Shown here piece by piece: positions 41,535 to 50,472 of a DNA stretch of 52,717 nucleotides (positions within the stretch are counted from its first letter, which is position 1; each line of letters begins with the position of its first letter). The notes under the pieces are model-generated. The model searched no databases, had not been told where the DNA came from, and saw only the letters and a list, made by a program, of their open reading frames with translations. Made by a program: the position numbers and the translations under genes. The stretch is from an uncultured Dorea sp. Its GTDB lineage: Bacteria > Bacillota > Clostridia > Lachnospirales > Lachnospiraceae. The DNA is taken from positions 2,331 through 55,047 of the forward strand of contig CAJTRE010000003.1 of assembly GCA_910578495.1 (NCBI GenBank). Direction: 5' to 3'.

Positions 41535-42971
41535 CTACTCAATCACTACAATCCGCATCATATTGCTGACGCCGGTCTGACGTCCTCCGACTGCCGGGGA
41601 TGGAATTCCCGCTGTGAGCACTACCACATCCCCTGTCTCTGCAATCTGTTTGGCACAGATTAAGTCAATGGCGCTGCTGCAAATGTCTTCCGTTGTGTGG
41701 ACTTCAATCGATTTCATCGGTCTGACTCCCCAGTAAATCTGCATTCTGCGAAGAGCTTCTTCCTTTGGGCTGATCCCGATAATCTCGGTTTGGGGTTTAA
41801 ACTTAGATACTACTCTTGCCGTTGCCCCCGACATAGACGGCGCCACGATACATTTTGCTTCCAGATTCATAGCTGTAGATACCGTTGCAAATCCAAGAGC
41901 GCTGGAGGCACCTTTCTTTCTATGTTCTTCTGATTTTCTGAGCAGCATCTCATAGTCCAGATGTTGTTCTGTATTTTCTACAATATGTACCATCATCTGA
42001 AGCGCCTCTACCGGATATTTTCCATTCGCTGTCTCCCCTGAGAGCATGACCGCATCCGTTCCGTCATAGACGGCATTTGCCACGTCTGTAACTTCCGCTC
42101 TTGTAGGGCGCGGGTTACGAATCATGGAATCTAACATCTGGGTTGCCGTAATAACCGGTTTAAAATTATCATTGCATTTCTGAATCAGCATCTTCTGCAA
42201 GTACGGAACTTCCTCTGCCGGAATCTCCACACCAAGATCGCCTCTTGCTACCATCACGCCGTCTGCACAGCGGATGATTTCATCAATATTCTGAATCCCC
42301 TCTGCATTTTCAATCTTTGCAATAATCGGAATATACGGAGCATTCAGTTCTCTTAAATACGCCTTGATTTCCAGAATACACTCTGCGTTTCGCACAAAGG
42401 AGGCCGCAATAAAATCAATCTCCTGTTCTACACCGAATTTAATATCCTCACGATCTTTTTCCGTAATCGCCGGAAGCCTTACCGGGACATTCGGCACATT
42501 AACGCCTTTGCGCTCTCCAAGTTCGCCGCCGTTAATTATATTACAGATAATTTCATCGTTTGTCTTTTCTTTTACCTCCAGACCAATCAGTCCGTCGTCA
42601 ATCAAAATTGTGCTTCCAACCTGCACGTCGTCCACCAGTCCATCATAAGTAATGGATACTTTCTGAGCGTCTCCTTCTATCTCACGAGTAGTAAGTGTAA
42701 AAGAACCGCCTGTCTCAAGGGTTACTTTCTCGCCCCCTTTTAACACTCCGGTACGTATCTCCGGGCCTTTTGTATCCAGAAGAATCGCTACAGGTACTTT
42801 CTCTTCTTCTCGAAGTCTCTTGATCATATCCATGCGTTCTTTCTGTTCCTCATGATTTCCATGAGAAAAATTAAATCTGGCTATATCCATCCCATTTTGT
42901 ATCAATTCTCTCACAATCTCCGGATCACTTGTTCCCGGTCCCATAGTACATACAATCTTCGTTTTTTTCAT
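41535..42971 (-). CDS. pyk: Pyruvate kinase
   Basis: A 478-residue pyruvate kinase, converting phosphoenolpyruvate and ADP to pyruvate and ATP. Motifs: KIVCTMGPGTSDPEIV, ARFNFSHGNHEEQ, LDTKGPEIRTG, the signature IIAKIENAEGIQNIDEII, GVMVARGDLGVEIP, ITATQMLDSMIRNPRPTRAE and DAVMLSGETANGKYPVEA. The domain layout is complete (A, B and C); the C-terminal phosphotransferase-like PEP-utilising extension of some Bacilli is absent. An upstream TTG would add two residues (MNM...); the ATG at 42969-42971 with GAGAGG 7 bases upstream is preferred. It follows the rhomboid-like gene by 44 bases and likely shares its promoter at 43972-44000. Confidence 0.95.
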   Translation of the reverse strand: MKKTKIVCTMGPGTSDPEIVRELIQNGMDIARFNFSHGNHEEQKERMDMIKRLREEEKVPVAILLDTKGPEIRTGVLKGGEKVTLETGGSFTLTTREIEGDAQKVSITYDGLVDDVQVGSTILIDDGLIGLEVKEKTNDEIICNIINGGELGERKGVNVPNVPVRLPAITEKDREDIKFGVEQEIDFIAASFVRNAECILEIKAYLRELNAPYIPIIAKIENAEGIQNIDEIIRCADGVMVARGDLGVEIPAEEVPYLQKMLIQKCNDNFKPVITATQMLDSMIRNPRPTRAEVTDVANAVYDGTDAVMLSGETANGKYPVEALQMMVHIVENTEQHLDYEMLLRKSEEHRKKGASSALGFATVSTAMNLEAKCIVAPSMSGATARVVSKFKPQTEIIGISPKEEALRRMQIYWGVRPMKSIEVHTTEDICSSAIDLICAKQIAETGDVVVLTAGIPSPAVGGRQTGVSNMMRIVVIE

Positions 42972-43015
42972 ATTCAAATCCTCTCTTTTCTTTAAACTGT
43001 TGTCTTATTCCTGAA

Positions 43016-43888
43016 TTATTCCACATGTATATGTGTAAACAAATGCTCTTGACAATACTCATAATTACCTCTACATTTCGAACAATAGCGGAATTCCAGA
43101 TTCGGATCATCCAGTTCCGTCCGCCCGCAGACTGCACAGCGGTGTTTTGCCCCTCCGGCATAAGTCTGTGCCTGCCTCTGCGCCTGTCTGACATTTTTCT
43201 GATAATCCATCCTTCGCTTCATCTGTTTCGGTGTATACGGTTTTACATTTCTTGAACTCAAGAAAAAGATAAGAAAATTAAGCAGCGACACAAACGCCGC
43301 TAACGCATTTGCCTTATAGTAGATGCCGTAATAAGGATTTCCGCCGTAGATTGGCAGAAATGCCTGTAAGATCGTATACATAAACAAAATGCCGTCCAGC
43401 CATGCCAGCCATTTTACTTTCACCGGAAGAATAAAGTAAATATAAAACTGCTTATCCGGGTATAATGCCGCAAATACCAAAAACAGGGAAAGATTCAAGT
43501 ATCCTGTTCCCATTGGAAGCACGATTCCGGTCAACACATACGTTATAATGGCGGCGATTACATGAAAGATCACACCGGAAAAAAAGTACACATTGAACCG
43601 AAAAGTTCCCCATGTCATCTCAAGCTGATTCCCGATAAAATGATAAAGCATGAGCGCGAAAAACACCCAGATAATACTGTTCGACGGTGGCTGGATAATA
43701 AAGGTAAGTACCCTCCAGATCTGTCCCCGTAAGACAGCGGAGGCGTCAAGACTCAGAAACCGGTCATAAAAATCCGGATTGCTCATATTCAAAACAAATC
43801 CTGTCACATAAAGAGCAATAATATAATTCATCAGATTCGGAATGGCATATCTGCCAAATTTACGTTCCATTTTATTCAGCCAATTCAT
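43016..43888 (-). CDS. Rhomboid-like membrane protein with C-terminal zinc ribbon
   Basis: A 290-residue protein with five or six membrane segments of rhomboid/derlin appearance (MNYIIALYVTGFVLNM, WRVLTFIIQPPSNSIIWVF, GTFRFNVYFFSGVIFHVIAA) and a C-terminal cytoplasmic zinc-ribbon-like part with Cys pairs in HRCAVCGRTELDDPN and RYCSKCRGNYEYCQEH. Rhomboid proteases need a Gly-x-Ser-Gly and a late His; here the corresponding stretch reads GTGYLNLSLFLVFAALY, without a Gly-x-Ser-Gly, so it is probably a pseudo-protease or quality-control/chaperone-like member. It heads an apparent operon with pyk. Zinc-binding is inferred from the cysteine spacing. Confidence 0.72.
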   Translation of the reverse strand: MNWLNKMERKFGRYAIPNLMNYIIALYVTGFVLNMSNPDFYDRFLSLDASAVLRGQIWRVLTFIIQPPSNSIIWVFFALMLYHFIGNQLEMTWGTFRFNVYFFSGVIFHVIAAIITYVLTGIVLPMGTGYLNLSLFLVFAALYPDKQFYIYFILPVKVKWLAWLDGILFMYTILQAFLPIYGGNPYYGIYYKANALAAFVSLLNFLIFFLSSRNVKPYTPKQMKRRMDYQKNVRQAQRQAQTYAGGAKHRCAVCGRTELDDPNLEFRYCSKCRGNYEYCQEHLFTHIHVE

Positions 43889-43971
43889 AAATTCTACGTC
43901 CTTTTCTTTGTATTCTTGATCCTATTCGTTACCTGTTCTCTGCTTCGCCTTACGACCGAACATTTACATCC

Positions 43972-44000
43972 ATTCTACCTTTTCAACATATGTTTGTCAA
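43972..44000 (-). promoter_or_regulatory. Promoter of the rhomboid-like/pyk operon
   Basis: Minus-strand TTGACA (43995-44000, perfect -35), 17-base spacer, TAGAAT (43972-43977). Predicted start near 43965, giving a leader of about 75 bases. Confidence 0.75.
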
Positions 44001-44051
44001 TTCTGGCGGAAAAGTTTTCTATCATATCCAATACTTTTCTTTTTTTGTGAA

Positions 44052-44080
44052 TTGTCATTTTGCAAAATTTGTCGTATAAT
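44052..44080 (+). promoter_or_regulatory. Promoter of the activase gene
   Basis: TTGTCA (44052-44057), 17-base spacer, perfect TATAAT (44075-44080); transcription would start near 44087, inside the inverted repeat described next. Confidence 0.75.
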
Positions 44081-44104
44081 GTTACAGGTTGTAAAATTGT
44101 AACA
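44080..44104. promoter_or_regulatory. Inverted-repeat candidate operator at the activase start site
   Basis: TGTTACA (44080-44086) and TGTAACA (44098-44104) form a perfect inverted repeat with an 11-base centre, overlapping the -10 box and the predicted start. A dimeric repressor could block there. Which regulator is unknown. Confidence 0.45.
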
Positions 44105-44155
44105 CACATTTAATAGGAAATAACACATAGATTAAGATAGTAAGGAGTTCATATT

Positions 44156-47100
44156 ATGAATCAAAAAGAAATTTATACCCTTGGAATTGACATCGGTTCC
44201 ACAACGGTAAAAATAGCGCTTTTAGATAACAATAACGACGTCGTTTTTTCTGATTATGAACGGCACTATGCGAATATACAGGAAACTTTATCAGACCTTA
44301 TCGGAAGAGCCATCTATAAATCAGGGCCGATTTATGCCTCTCCGGTGATTACCGGTTCCGGCGGTCTTACTCTCGCCAAACATCTCGGCGTTCCTTTTGT
44401 GCAGGAGGTTATCGCAGTATCTACTGCCCTGCAGGACTATGCGCCCCAGACAGATGTTGCCATTGAGCTTGGAGGCGAGGATGCAAAAATCATATATTTT
44501 GAAGGCGGCAATGTAGAACAGCGTATGAACGGTGTGTGCGCCGGAGGTACGGGTTCATTCATCGATCAGATGGCGTCTCTTCTTCAGACAGACGCATCCG
44601 GACTGAATGAATATGCGAAAAATTATCAGGCGCTTTACTCCATCGCCGCAAGATGCGGCGTGTTTGCCAAATCCGATATTCAGCCGCTGATCAACGAAGG
44701 GGCTTCCAAGGAGGATTTAGCCGCCTCTATTTTTCAGGCAGTAGTAAACCAGACTATCAGTGGTCTCGCCTGTGGAAAACCAATTCGAGGACATGTGGCA
44801 TTCCTTGGCGGACCGCTTCATTTCCTGTCAGAGTTAAAGGAAACGTTTATCCGTACATTAAAATTAGACGATGAGCATACCGTTGCCCCGACACACTCTC
44901 ACCTGTTTGCCGCCATCGGTTCTGCTCTTAATTCCAAAAAAGATTTTCAAGTTTCTCTTCAGGAAATGCAGAACCGCTTAGACGGAAAAATCCAGATGGA
45001 ATTTGAAGTAGACCGTATGGAACCGCTTTTTGCAAGCGATGCAGACTACCATTCATTTAAAGAACGTCATGACAAACACCAGGTACCTGTGAAAGATCTG
45101 ACAAGTTACAAGGGCAAAGCATTTCTTGGTATTGACGCCGGCTCTACTACTACTAAAGCCGCGCTGGTAGGCGAAGATGGAACGCTTCTTTACTCTTTTT
45201 ATCATAACAATGAAGGCGATCCTCTTGGAACAACTATTTCCGCCATTAAAGACATTTACCGACAGCTTCCCAAAGAAGTTGAGATTGCGCACTCCTGCTC
45301 CACCGGATATGGGGAAGCTTTAATTAAGGCTGCCCTTCTTCTGGATGAGGGAGAGGTAGAAACAGTATCCCACTACTATGCAGCTTCTTTCTTCGAGCCA
45401 CAAGTAGACTGCATCTTAGATATTGGCGGACAGGATATGAAATGTATCAAAATCAAGAATCATACAGTAGATAGTGTGCAGCTTAATGAGGCCTGTTCTT
45501 CCGGCTGCGGTTCTTTTATCGAAACCTTTGCCAAATCTCTCAACTACTCTGTGGAGGATTTTGCACACGAGGCACTTTTTGCCCACAATCCGATCGATCT
45601 TGGAACCCGTTGTACGGTATTTATGAATTCTAAAGTAAAGCAGGCGCAAAAAGAAGGGGCGGAAGTCTCTGACATCTCTGCCGGTCTGGCATATTCTGTT
45701 ATTAAAAATGCTCTGTTCAAAGTAATTAAAGTATCCGATGCTTCCGAGCTTGGAAACCATATCGTCGTACAGGGCGGAACATTCTATAACAACGCCGTAC
45801 TGCGAAGCTTTGAAAAAATCGCAGTCTGTGAGGCTATTCGCCCGGACATTGCCGGAATTATGGGAGCATTCGGCGCAGCACTTATTGCCAGAGAACGTTA
45901 CAGCGAGTGCAAAGGCACTACCATGCTTTCTATTGAAGAGATTGAGGCGTTAGAATACTCTACCACCATGACAAAATGTCGGGGATGTACAAACAATTGC
46001 CGTCTGACGGTCAATCATTTCAGCGGTAACCGACGTTTCATCACTGGGAACCGCTGTGAAAAGGGACTTGGGAAAGAAAAGTCTAAGAACACCATGCCGA
46101 ACTTGTATGACTACAAGTTCCACCGCTATTTCGATTATGAGCCGCTTCCACAAGATACGGCAAAACGTGGAGTCATTGGTATCCCACGCGTTCTTAATAT
46201 GTACGAAAACTATCCGCTGTGGTTTACATTTTTCCACACGCTGGGATTCTCGGTCGTGCTCTCTCCGGCATCTACAAGAAAAATTTACGAACTTGGTATT
46301 GAGTCCATTCCAAGTGAATCCGAATGTTATCCGGCGAAACTTGCCCATGGACATGTACAGTGGCTCATTGACAAAGGTATTCAGCACATTTTCTATCCGA
46401 GTATTCCATATGAGAGAAATGAGTTTGAGGCGGCTAATAACCACTATAACTGCCCGATTGTAACTTCTTATCCAGAAAACATTAAAAATAACATAGACCC
46501 AATCATTCATGGAGACGTGGACTTTATTCATCCATTCCTCTCTCTGAAAAATGAGGAGACGATTTCTTACCGTATGATTGATGAACTTTCTGAGAAATTC
46601 TCCATTCCGGCAGGCGAGATTAAAGCTGCGGTACATACTGCGTGGGTGGAGTTAGAAAAGTGCAGAGACGATGTGCGTAAAAAAGGGGAAGAAACACTGG
46701 AATTTCTTGAGAAAACCAGCGGAAGAGGGATTGTGCTTGCCGGACGCCCTTACCATATTGATCCAGAAGTCAACCATGGAATCCCGGAACTTATTAATTC
46801 TTACGACATTGCAGTGCTGACAGAGGATTCCATTTCTCATCTGCTGCCTGTAGAACGTCCGTTAAATGTTATGGATCAATGGATGTACCACTCCCGTCTG
46901 TATGCGGCCGCAAACTATGTGAAAATGAAGGAAAATCTGGATCTTATCCAGCTCAACTCTTTTGGCTGTGGTCTGGACGCCGTAACGACAGATCAGGTGG
47001 CTGAGATATTAAATCACTCAGATAAAATCTACACCTCCCTTAAAATCGACGAGGTCAACAATCTGGGGGCTGCCAGAATCCGTATCCGCTCTCTCCTTGC

Positions 47101-48406
47101 GGCAATACGAGTAAGAGAACAACGAAAGGATACGCGCACGATTCACTCGTCAGCCATGGAAAAGGCTGCATTTACCAAAGAAATGCGCAAAGATTACACT
47201 ATCCTATGTCCACAGATGTCGCCTATGCATTTTGCATTTTTAGAGCCTGCGTTCCGGTCTGAGGGCTACAAGCTTGAAGTATTGCCAAACGACAACAAAC
47301 GTTCCGTCGATGTGGGACTAAAATATGTAAATAACGACGCCTGCTATCCCTCCCTCATGGTCGTCGGCCAGATTATGGAAGCGATTCTCTCCGGCAAATA
47401 CGACACAGATAAACTTGCCGTTGTCATTACACAGACCGGAGGCGGATGTCGTGCGTCAAACTACATCGGATTTATCCGCAGAGCGCTTAAAAAAGCCGGT
47501 TATTCACACATTCCGGTTATCTCGGTCAATTTAAGCGGACTAGAGGGAAATCCAGGCTTTAAACTGACACCGTCTCTTGTTATCCGCGCTATGTATGGAG
47601 TTGTGTTCGGAGACATTTTTATGAAATGCGTCTACCGTCTGCGCCCTTATGAGGCAGTGAAAGGCTCTGTAAACGCAATGCATGAAAAATGGATGAAAGT
47701 ATGTGTTGATTTCCTCTCTTCTAAGCGCACTTCCAGACGGAAGTTTACGAAACTTTGTCAGGACATCATCGCTGACTTCGACCAAAATATTGAATTAATA
47801 GACGTTAAGAAACCCCGCGTCGGCGTTGTGGGTGAGATTCTCGTAAAATTTCTTCCGGCAGCCAACAACTATCTGGTGGAGCTCTTAGAAAGCGAGGGCG
47901 CAGAGGCAGTCGTTCCTGACCTTCTGGACTTCCTCCTCTACTGCTTCTACAATCAGAATTTCAAAGTGGAGAAACTAGGATTTAGAAAGTCCAAAGCAGT
48001 CATTGCAAATATGGGAATCCGGTTATTAGAATGGTTCCGCTCTCCGGCTACGAGAGCCTTTGAAAAGAGCAGGCACTTTGATCCGCCGGCTAAAATCCAG
48101 GAGCTTGGCAAGATGGCGTCCGACATTGTATCTCTTGGCAACCAGACCGGCGAGGGATGGTTCTTAACAGGCGAAATGTTAGAACTGATCCACAGCGGCG
48201 CACCCAATATCGTGTGTACCCAGCCGTTTGCCTGCCTCCCCAACCATGTGGTAGGAAAAGGCGTAATCAAGGAACTTCGAAGGCTGTACCCACAGTCCAA
48301 TATCGTTGCCATCGACTTCGATCCGGGAGCCAGCGAGGTAAACCAATTAAACCGTATTAAACTTATGCTCTCTACTGCAAATAAAAACTTAGAAGTGTCT
48401 ATGTAG
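44156..48406 (+). CDS. Giant 2-hydroxyacyl-CoA dehydratase activase-related protein
   Basis: A 1416-residue fusion with two tandem ASKHA-fold activase domains, at about residues 7-270 (GIDIGSTTVKIALLDN, GVCAGGTGSFIDQMA) and 320-580 (GIDAGSTTTKAALVGEDG, CSSGCGSFIETFAKSL). A zinc/cluster-type stretch follows (TKCRGCTNNCRLTVNHF, about 600), then a DUF2229-type region and a long C-terminal part resembling the dehydratase D-type domains (VLAGRPYHIDPEVNHGIPEL, QTGGGCRASNYIGFIRRALK). Each activase half retains the cysteine that binds the bridging [4Fe-4S] cluster. Activases drive ATP-dependent one-electron reduction of 2-hydroxyacyl-CoA dehydratases or benzoyl-CoA-type reductases; the partner is not encoded nearby. 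It is monocistronic, starts with TAAGGAG, and ends at a bidirectional terminator. Confidence 0.9.
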   Translation: MNQKEIYTLGIDIGSTTVKIALLDNNNDVVFSDYERHYANIQETLSDLIGRAIYKSGPIYASPVITGSGGLTLAKHLGVPFVQEVIAVSTALQDYAPQTDVAIELGGEDAKIIYFEGGNVEQRMNGVCAGGTGSFIDQMASLLQTDASGLNEYAKNYQALYSIAARCGVFAKSDIQPLINEGASKEDLAASIFQAVVNQTISGLACGKPIRGHVAFLGGPLHFLSELKETFIRTLKLDDEHTVAPTHSHLFAAIGSALNSKKDFQVSLQEMQNRLDGKIQMEFEVDRMEPLFASDADYHSFKERHDKHQVPVKDLTSYKGKAFLGIDAGSTTTKAALVGEDGTLLYSFYHNNEGDPLGTTISAIKDIYRQLPKEVEIAHSCSTGYGEALIKAALLLDEGEVETVSHYYAASFFEPQVDCILDIGGQDMKCIKIKNHTVDSVQLNEACSSGCGSFIETFAKSLNYSVEDFAHEALFAHNPIDLGTRCTVFMNSKVKQAQKEGAEVSDISAGLAYSVIKNALFKVIKVSDASELGNHIVVQGGTFYNNAVLRSFEKIAVCEAIRPDIAGIMGAFGAALIARERYSECKGTTMLSIEEIEALEYSTTMTKCRGCTNNCRLTVNHFSGNRRFITGNRCEKGLGKEKSKNTMPNLYDYKFHRYFDYEPLPQDTAKRGVIGIPRVLNMYENYPLWFTFFHTLGFSVVLSPASTRKIYELGIESIPSESECYPAKLAHGHVQWLIDKGIQHIFYPSIPYERNEFEAANNHYNCPIVTSYPENIKNNIDPIIHGDVDFIHPFLSLKNEETISYRMIDELSEKFSIPAGEIKAAVHTAWVELEKCRDDVRKKGEETLEFLEKTSGRGIVLAGRPYHIDPEVNHGIPELINSYDIAVLTEDSISHLLPVERPLNVMDQWMYHSRLYAAANYVKMKENLDLIQLNSFGCGLDAVTTDQVAEILNHSDKIYTSLKIDEVNNLGAARIRIRSLLAAIRVREQRKDTRTIHSSAMEKAAFTKEMRKDYTILCPQMSPMHFAFLEPAFRSEGYKLEVLPNDNKRSVDVGLKYVNNDACYPSLMVVGQIMEAILSGKYDTDKLAVVITQTGGGCRASNYIGFIRRALKKAGYSHIPVISVNLSGLEGNPGFKLTPSLVIRAMYGVVFGDIFMKCVYRLRPYEAVKGSVNAMHEKWMKVCVDFLSSKRTSRRKFTKLCQDIIADFDQNIELIDVKKPRVGVVGEILVKFLPAANNYLVELLESEGAEAVVPDLLDFLLYCFYNQNFKVEKLGFRKSKAVIANMGIRLLEWFRSPATRAFEKSRHFDPPAKIQELGKMASDIVSLGNQTGEGWFLTGEMLELIHSGAPNIVCTQPFACLPNHVVGKGVIKELRRLYPQSNIVAIDFDPGASEVNQLNRIKLMLSTANKNLEVSM

Positions 48407-48414
48407 CGCTATAT

Positions 48415-48458
48415 AAAAACAGGATTGACTATGAATTGTCATAACCAATCCTGTTTTT
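48415..48458. terminator. Bidirectional terminator between activase and NlpC/P60 genes
   Basis: AAAAACAGGATTG (48415-48427) pairs perfectly with CAATCCTGTTTTT (48446-48458) around an 18-base loop, with T runs on both strands, so it serves the plus-strand activase and the minus-strand hydrolase gene. The two genes converge here. Confidence 0.9.
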
Positions 48459-48491
48459 ACCGCTGCTTTCTCACTTTGCAGTCACCTTATT

Positions 48492-50438
48492 TTATAAATA
48501 TCTTCTGACTGCCGAAAGATTATTCCTTTTGTCCCAGTTTTCATACTCCTCTACGCCTTGAATAAGCGTTCCATACTTAGTGTTCAGCGCATGCATAAGT
48601 TCCCCATTTCCAAGATAAATCGCCACATGGTTAACTCTTCCTCCTGCACTGTAAATTAGAAGATCCCCAGGCTTCCAACTGGACATATCATTGGGATTCA
48701 CTTCACTTCCACCTGCCACTTGTGCCCACGAGTGATTATCCACCTCTATCCCGCTGATATTATTCAGCGCCCAACTGGTAAAACCGCTGCAATCCCATCC
48801 ATCTGTACTATAACCGCCGAGAATATATGGAACGTACGTATATTTTCGGAGTTCATTCACTTTATTGCTCAACTCATCCGCTCGAAATACTTCTGAAAAA
48901 CTTCCATATACTTTGGATGTTCCGTTCATCCGATACGGGCGAACCTTGTAATAATAAACCAATTCACTGTTAAGTCCTTCATCTGTCCAAGAGACTACAG
49001 ATGGATTTGCAATAACGGTTACTTTTCTGTAACCACTTCCCGCCGCAAGACTTCTATAAATTTCATAACCATGAGCGCCTGATACCTTCATCCATCTCAA
49101 AACCGTTTCCGTCTCATTTCTGCGGCTTGAAGGTGCAAGCTTTGTCTTGGGAAGCGCCGTCCTTCCACTTTTAGAAGCAGATGCATCTCCATAATAATTC
49201 TTTCTGTTCTGCCTGCGGTACGCCTTAACCTTATAATAGTAATCCTGTCCGCATACACGCTTTTTATCGGTGAATACAAGAGCTCTTCCGCTTTTCACCA
49301 CACCAATGGAACTATATTTCCCCGTTTTTGACACGCTGCGGTAAATACGATAACCGGAGGCGCCAGACACATTCTTCCACGTCACCTTCAAAGATGTATT
49401 GGAAACTGCCTTCACACTGCTGATTCTTGGCGCTGCAACCTGCACTTTCTGTTTCAACGGTTTGGTAGAACTACTGTAAATAGTCTTTCCTTTTGCCTTT
49501 CGATATGCCCGCACTTTATAGTAGTACGTCTTATTAAGTTTTAAATATTTGTTCGTATAGCTTATTTTTGAAGCAGATGTGAGTGTTGCAATTCTTTTAT
49601 ATCTCCCTGTCGCTGTAGAGCTTTGATATACCACATAACCGGAAGCGCCGGGAATCTTGTCCCAGCTCACTTTCACAGAACTATAAGACGCAGATGTTCT
49701 GGCTGCCGGAGTGCCAAGCTTGATATAGTAAGAAGAAGAAAGTGTTCCTGTATAATTTCCTTTTCCTCTGATTGTTACTTTTGCTGTTCCGATAGCTCTG
49801 CAAGCACTATATGAGACAGTATAATCTCTTCCAGATGATAAAGTTGTGCTTCCGTCTTTCAATATTACAGCGGGCTTACGGTCTTTTCCAGTATAATATA
49901 AGGTTCTGTTCTTTATTGTGAATTTCAGGCTGCGAAGAGACTTTGGAGTAATCTGAAACATTGCCGTAAGCATACCTTTATAACCATTTTCTTCTTTTCC
50001 CTCCACTGTAACAAGTGCTTCCCCAACATCAACGTTACTACTATAAGCCACTGTATAACAGGACGGATCTAACGTATATTGTCCGTCTTGCCCCTGACAA
50101 GAAACCTTTATCGAGGGCATAATCGCTGTCTTACTATAAACATAAGAAGTTTTGGATAACGCAATTTTTGCTCCTAATTGCTGTAAATCCCGCACAACCG
50201 GCTGCTCTCCTGACTCTTCCTCTTCTTTTTGTTCTGGTTCTTCTTTCTGATTCACTTCTTCTGACTCCGCCGATTCTTGAGACACTTCTTCTGATTCCGA
50301 TAATTGAAGCTGTCCTTCCGGTATAGATTGTTCCTCTGACTCTATATTTTCCTGCGCTAAAACTACAGATACAGAGCTTACGCTCAATACCCATACCATC
50401 AGAAAACTGATAAGTTTTCTCTTTCCTATCTTATACAT
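48492..50438 (-). CDS. Secreted NlpC/P60 cell-wall hydrolase with fibronectin-like repeats
   Basis: A 648-residue exported protein. The start is placed at 50436-50438 (MYKIGKRKLISFLMVWVLSV), which begins the signal peptide and follows GGGGAAAGGA; the longer frame overlaps the radical SAM gene. After a glutamate-rich acidic linker come a short bacterial-adhesin-like region (about residues 75-240) and at least three fibronectin-type-III-like repeats (SYSSVKVSWDKIPGASGYVV, SNTSLKVTWKNVSGASGYRI). The C-terminal NlpC/P60 peptidase has TDGWDCSGFTSWAL (catalytic Cys), GRVNHVAIYLGNGE (His) and ELMHAL (third polar residue). It should cut peptidoglycan stem peptides. It lies 34 bases past the radical SAM stop and ends at the bidirectional terminator. 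Confidence 0.88.
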   Translation of the reverse strand: MYKIGKRKLISFLMVWVLSVSSVSVVLAQENIESEEQSIPEGQLQLSESEEVSQESAESEEVNQKEEPEQKEEEESGEQPVVRDLQQLGAKIALSKTSYVYSKTAIMPSIKVSCQGQDGQYTLDPSCYTVAYSSNVDVGEALVTVEGKEENGYKGMLTAMFQITPKSLRSLKFTIKNRTLYYTGKDRKPAVILKDGSTTLSSGRDYTVSYSACRAIGTAKVTIRGKGNYTGTLSSSYYIKLGTPAARTSASYSSVKVSWDKIPGASGYVVYQSSTATGRYKRIATLTSASKISYTNKYLKLNKTYYYKVRAYRKAKGKTIYSSSTKPLKQKVQVAAPRISSVKAVSNTSLKVTWKNVSGASGYRIYRSVSKTGKYSSIGVVKSGRALVFTDKKRVCGQDYYYKVKAYRRQNRKNYYGDASASKSGRTALPKTKLAPSSRRNETETVLRWMKVSGAHGYEIYRSLAAGSGYRKVTVIANPSVVSWTDEGLNSELVYYYKVRPYRMNGTSKVYGSFSEVFRADELSNKVNELRKYTYVPYILGGYSTDGWDCSGFTSWALNNISGIEVDNHSWAQVAGGSEVNPNDMSSWKPGDLLIYSAGGRVNHVAIYLGNGELMHALNTKYGTLIQGVEEYENWDKRNNLSAVRRYL

Positions 50439-50472
50439 TCCTTTCCCCACCCGTATCTTTTGTATCCTTCTT

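Noticed and set aside
43972..44104. A single divergent control region shared by the rhomboid-like gene and the activase
   Set aside because: The two promoters are separated and each has its own consensus boxes; the inverted repeat at 44080-44104 lies only over the activase start, so shared control is not supported.
45950..46636. Minus-strand open frame of 228 codons over the activase
   Set aside because: It is fully inside the activase coding region; no ribosome site and arginine/phenylalanine-rich composition of an antisense frame.
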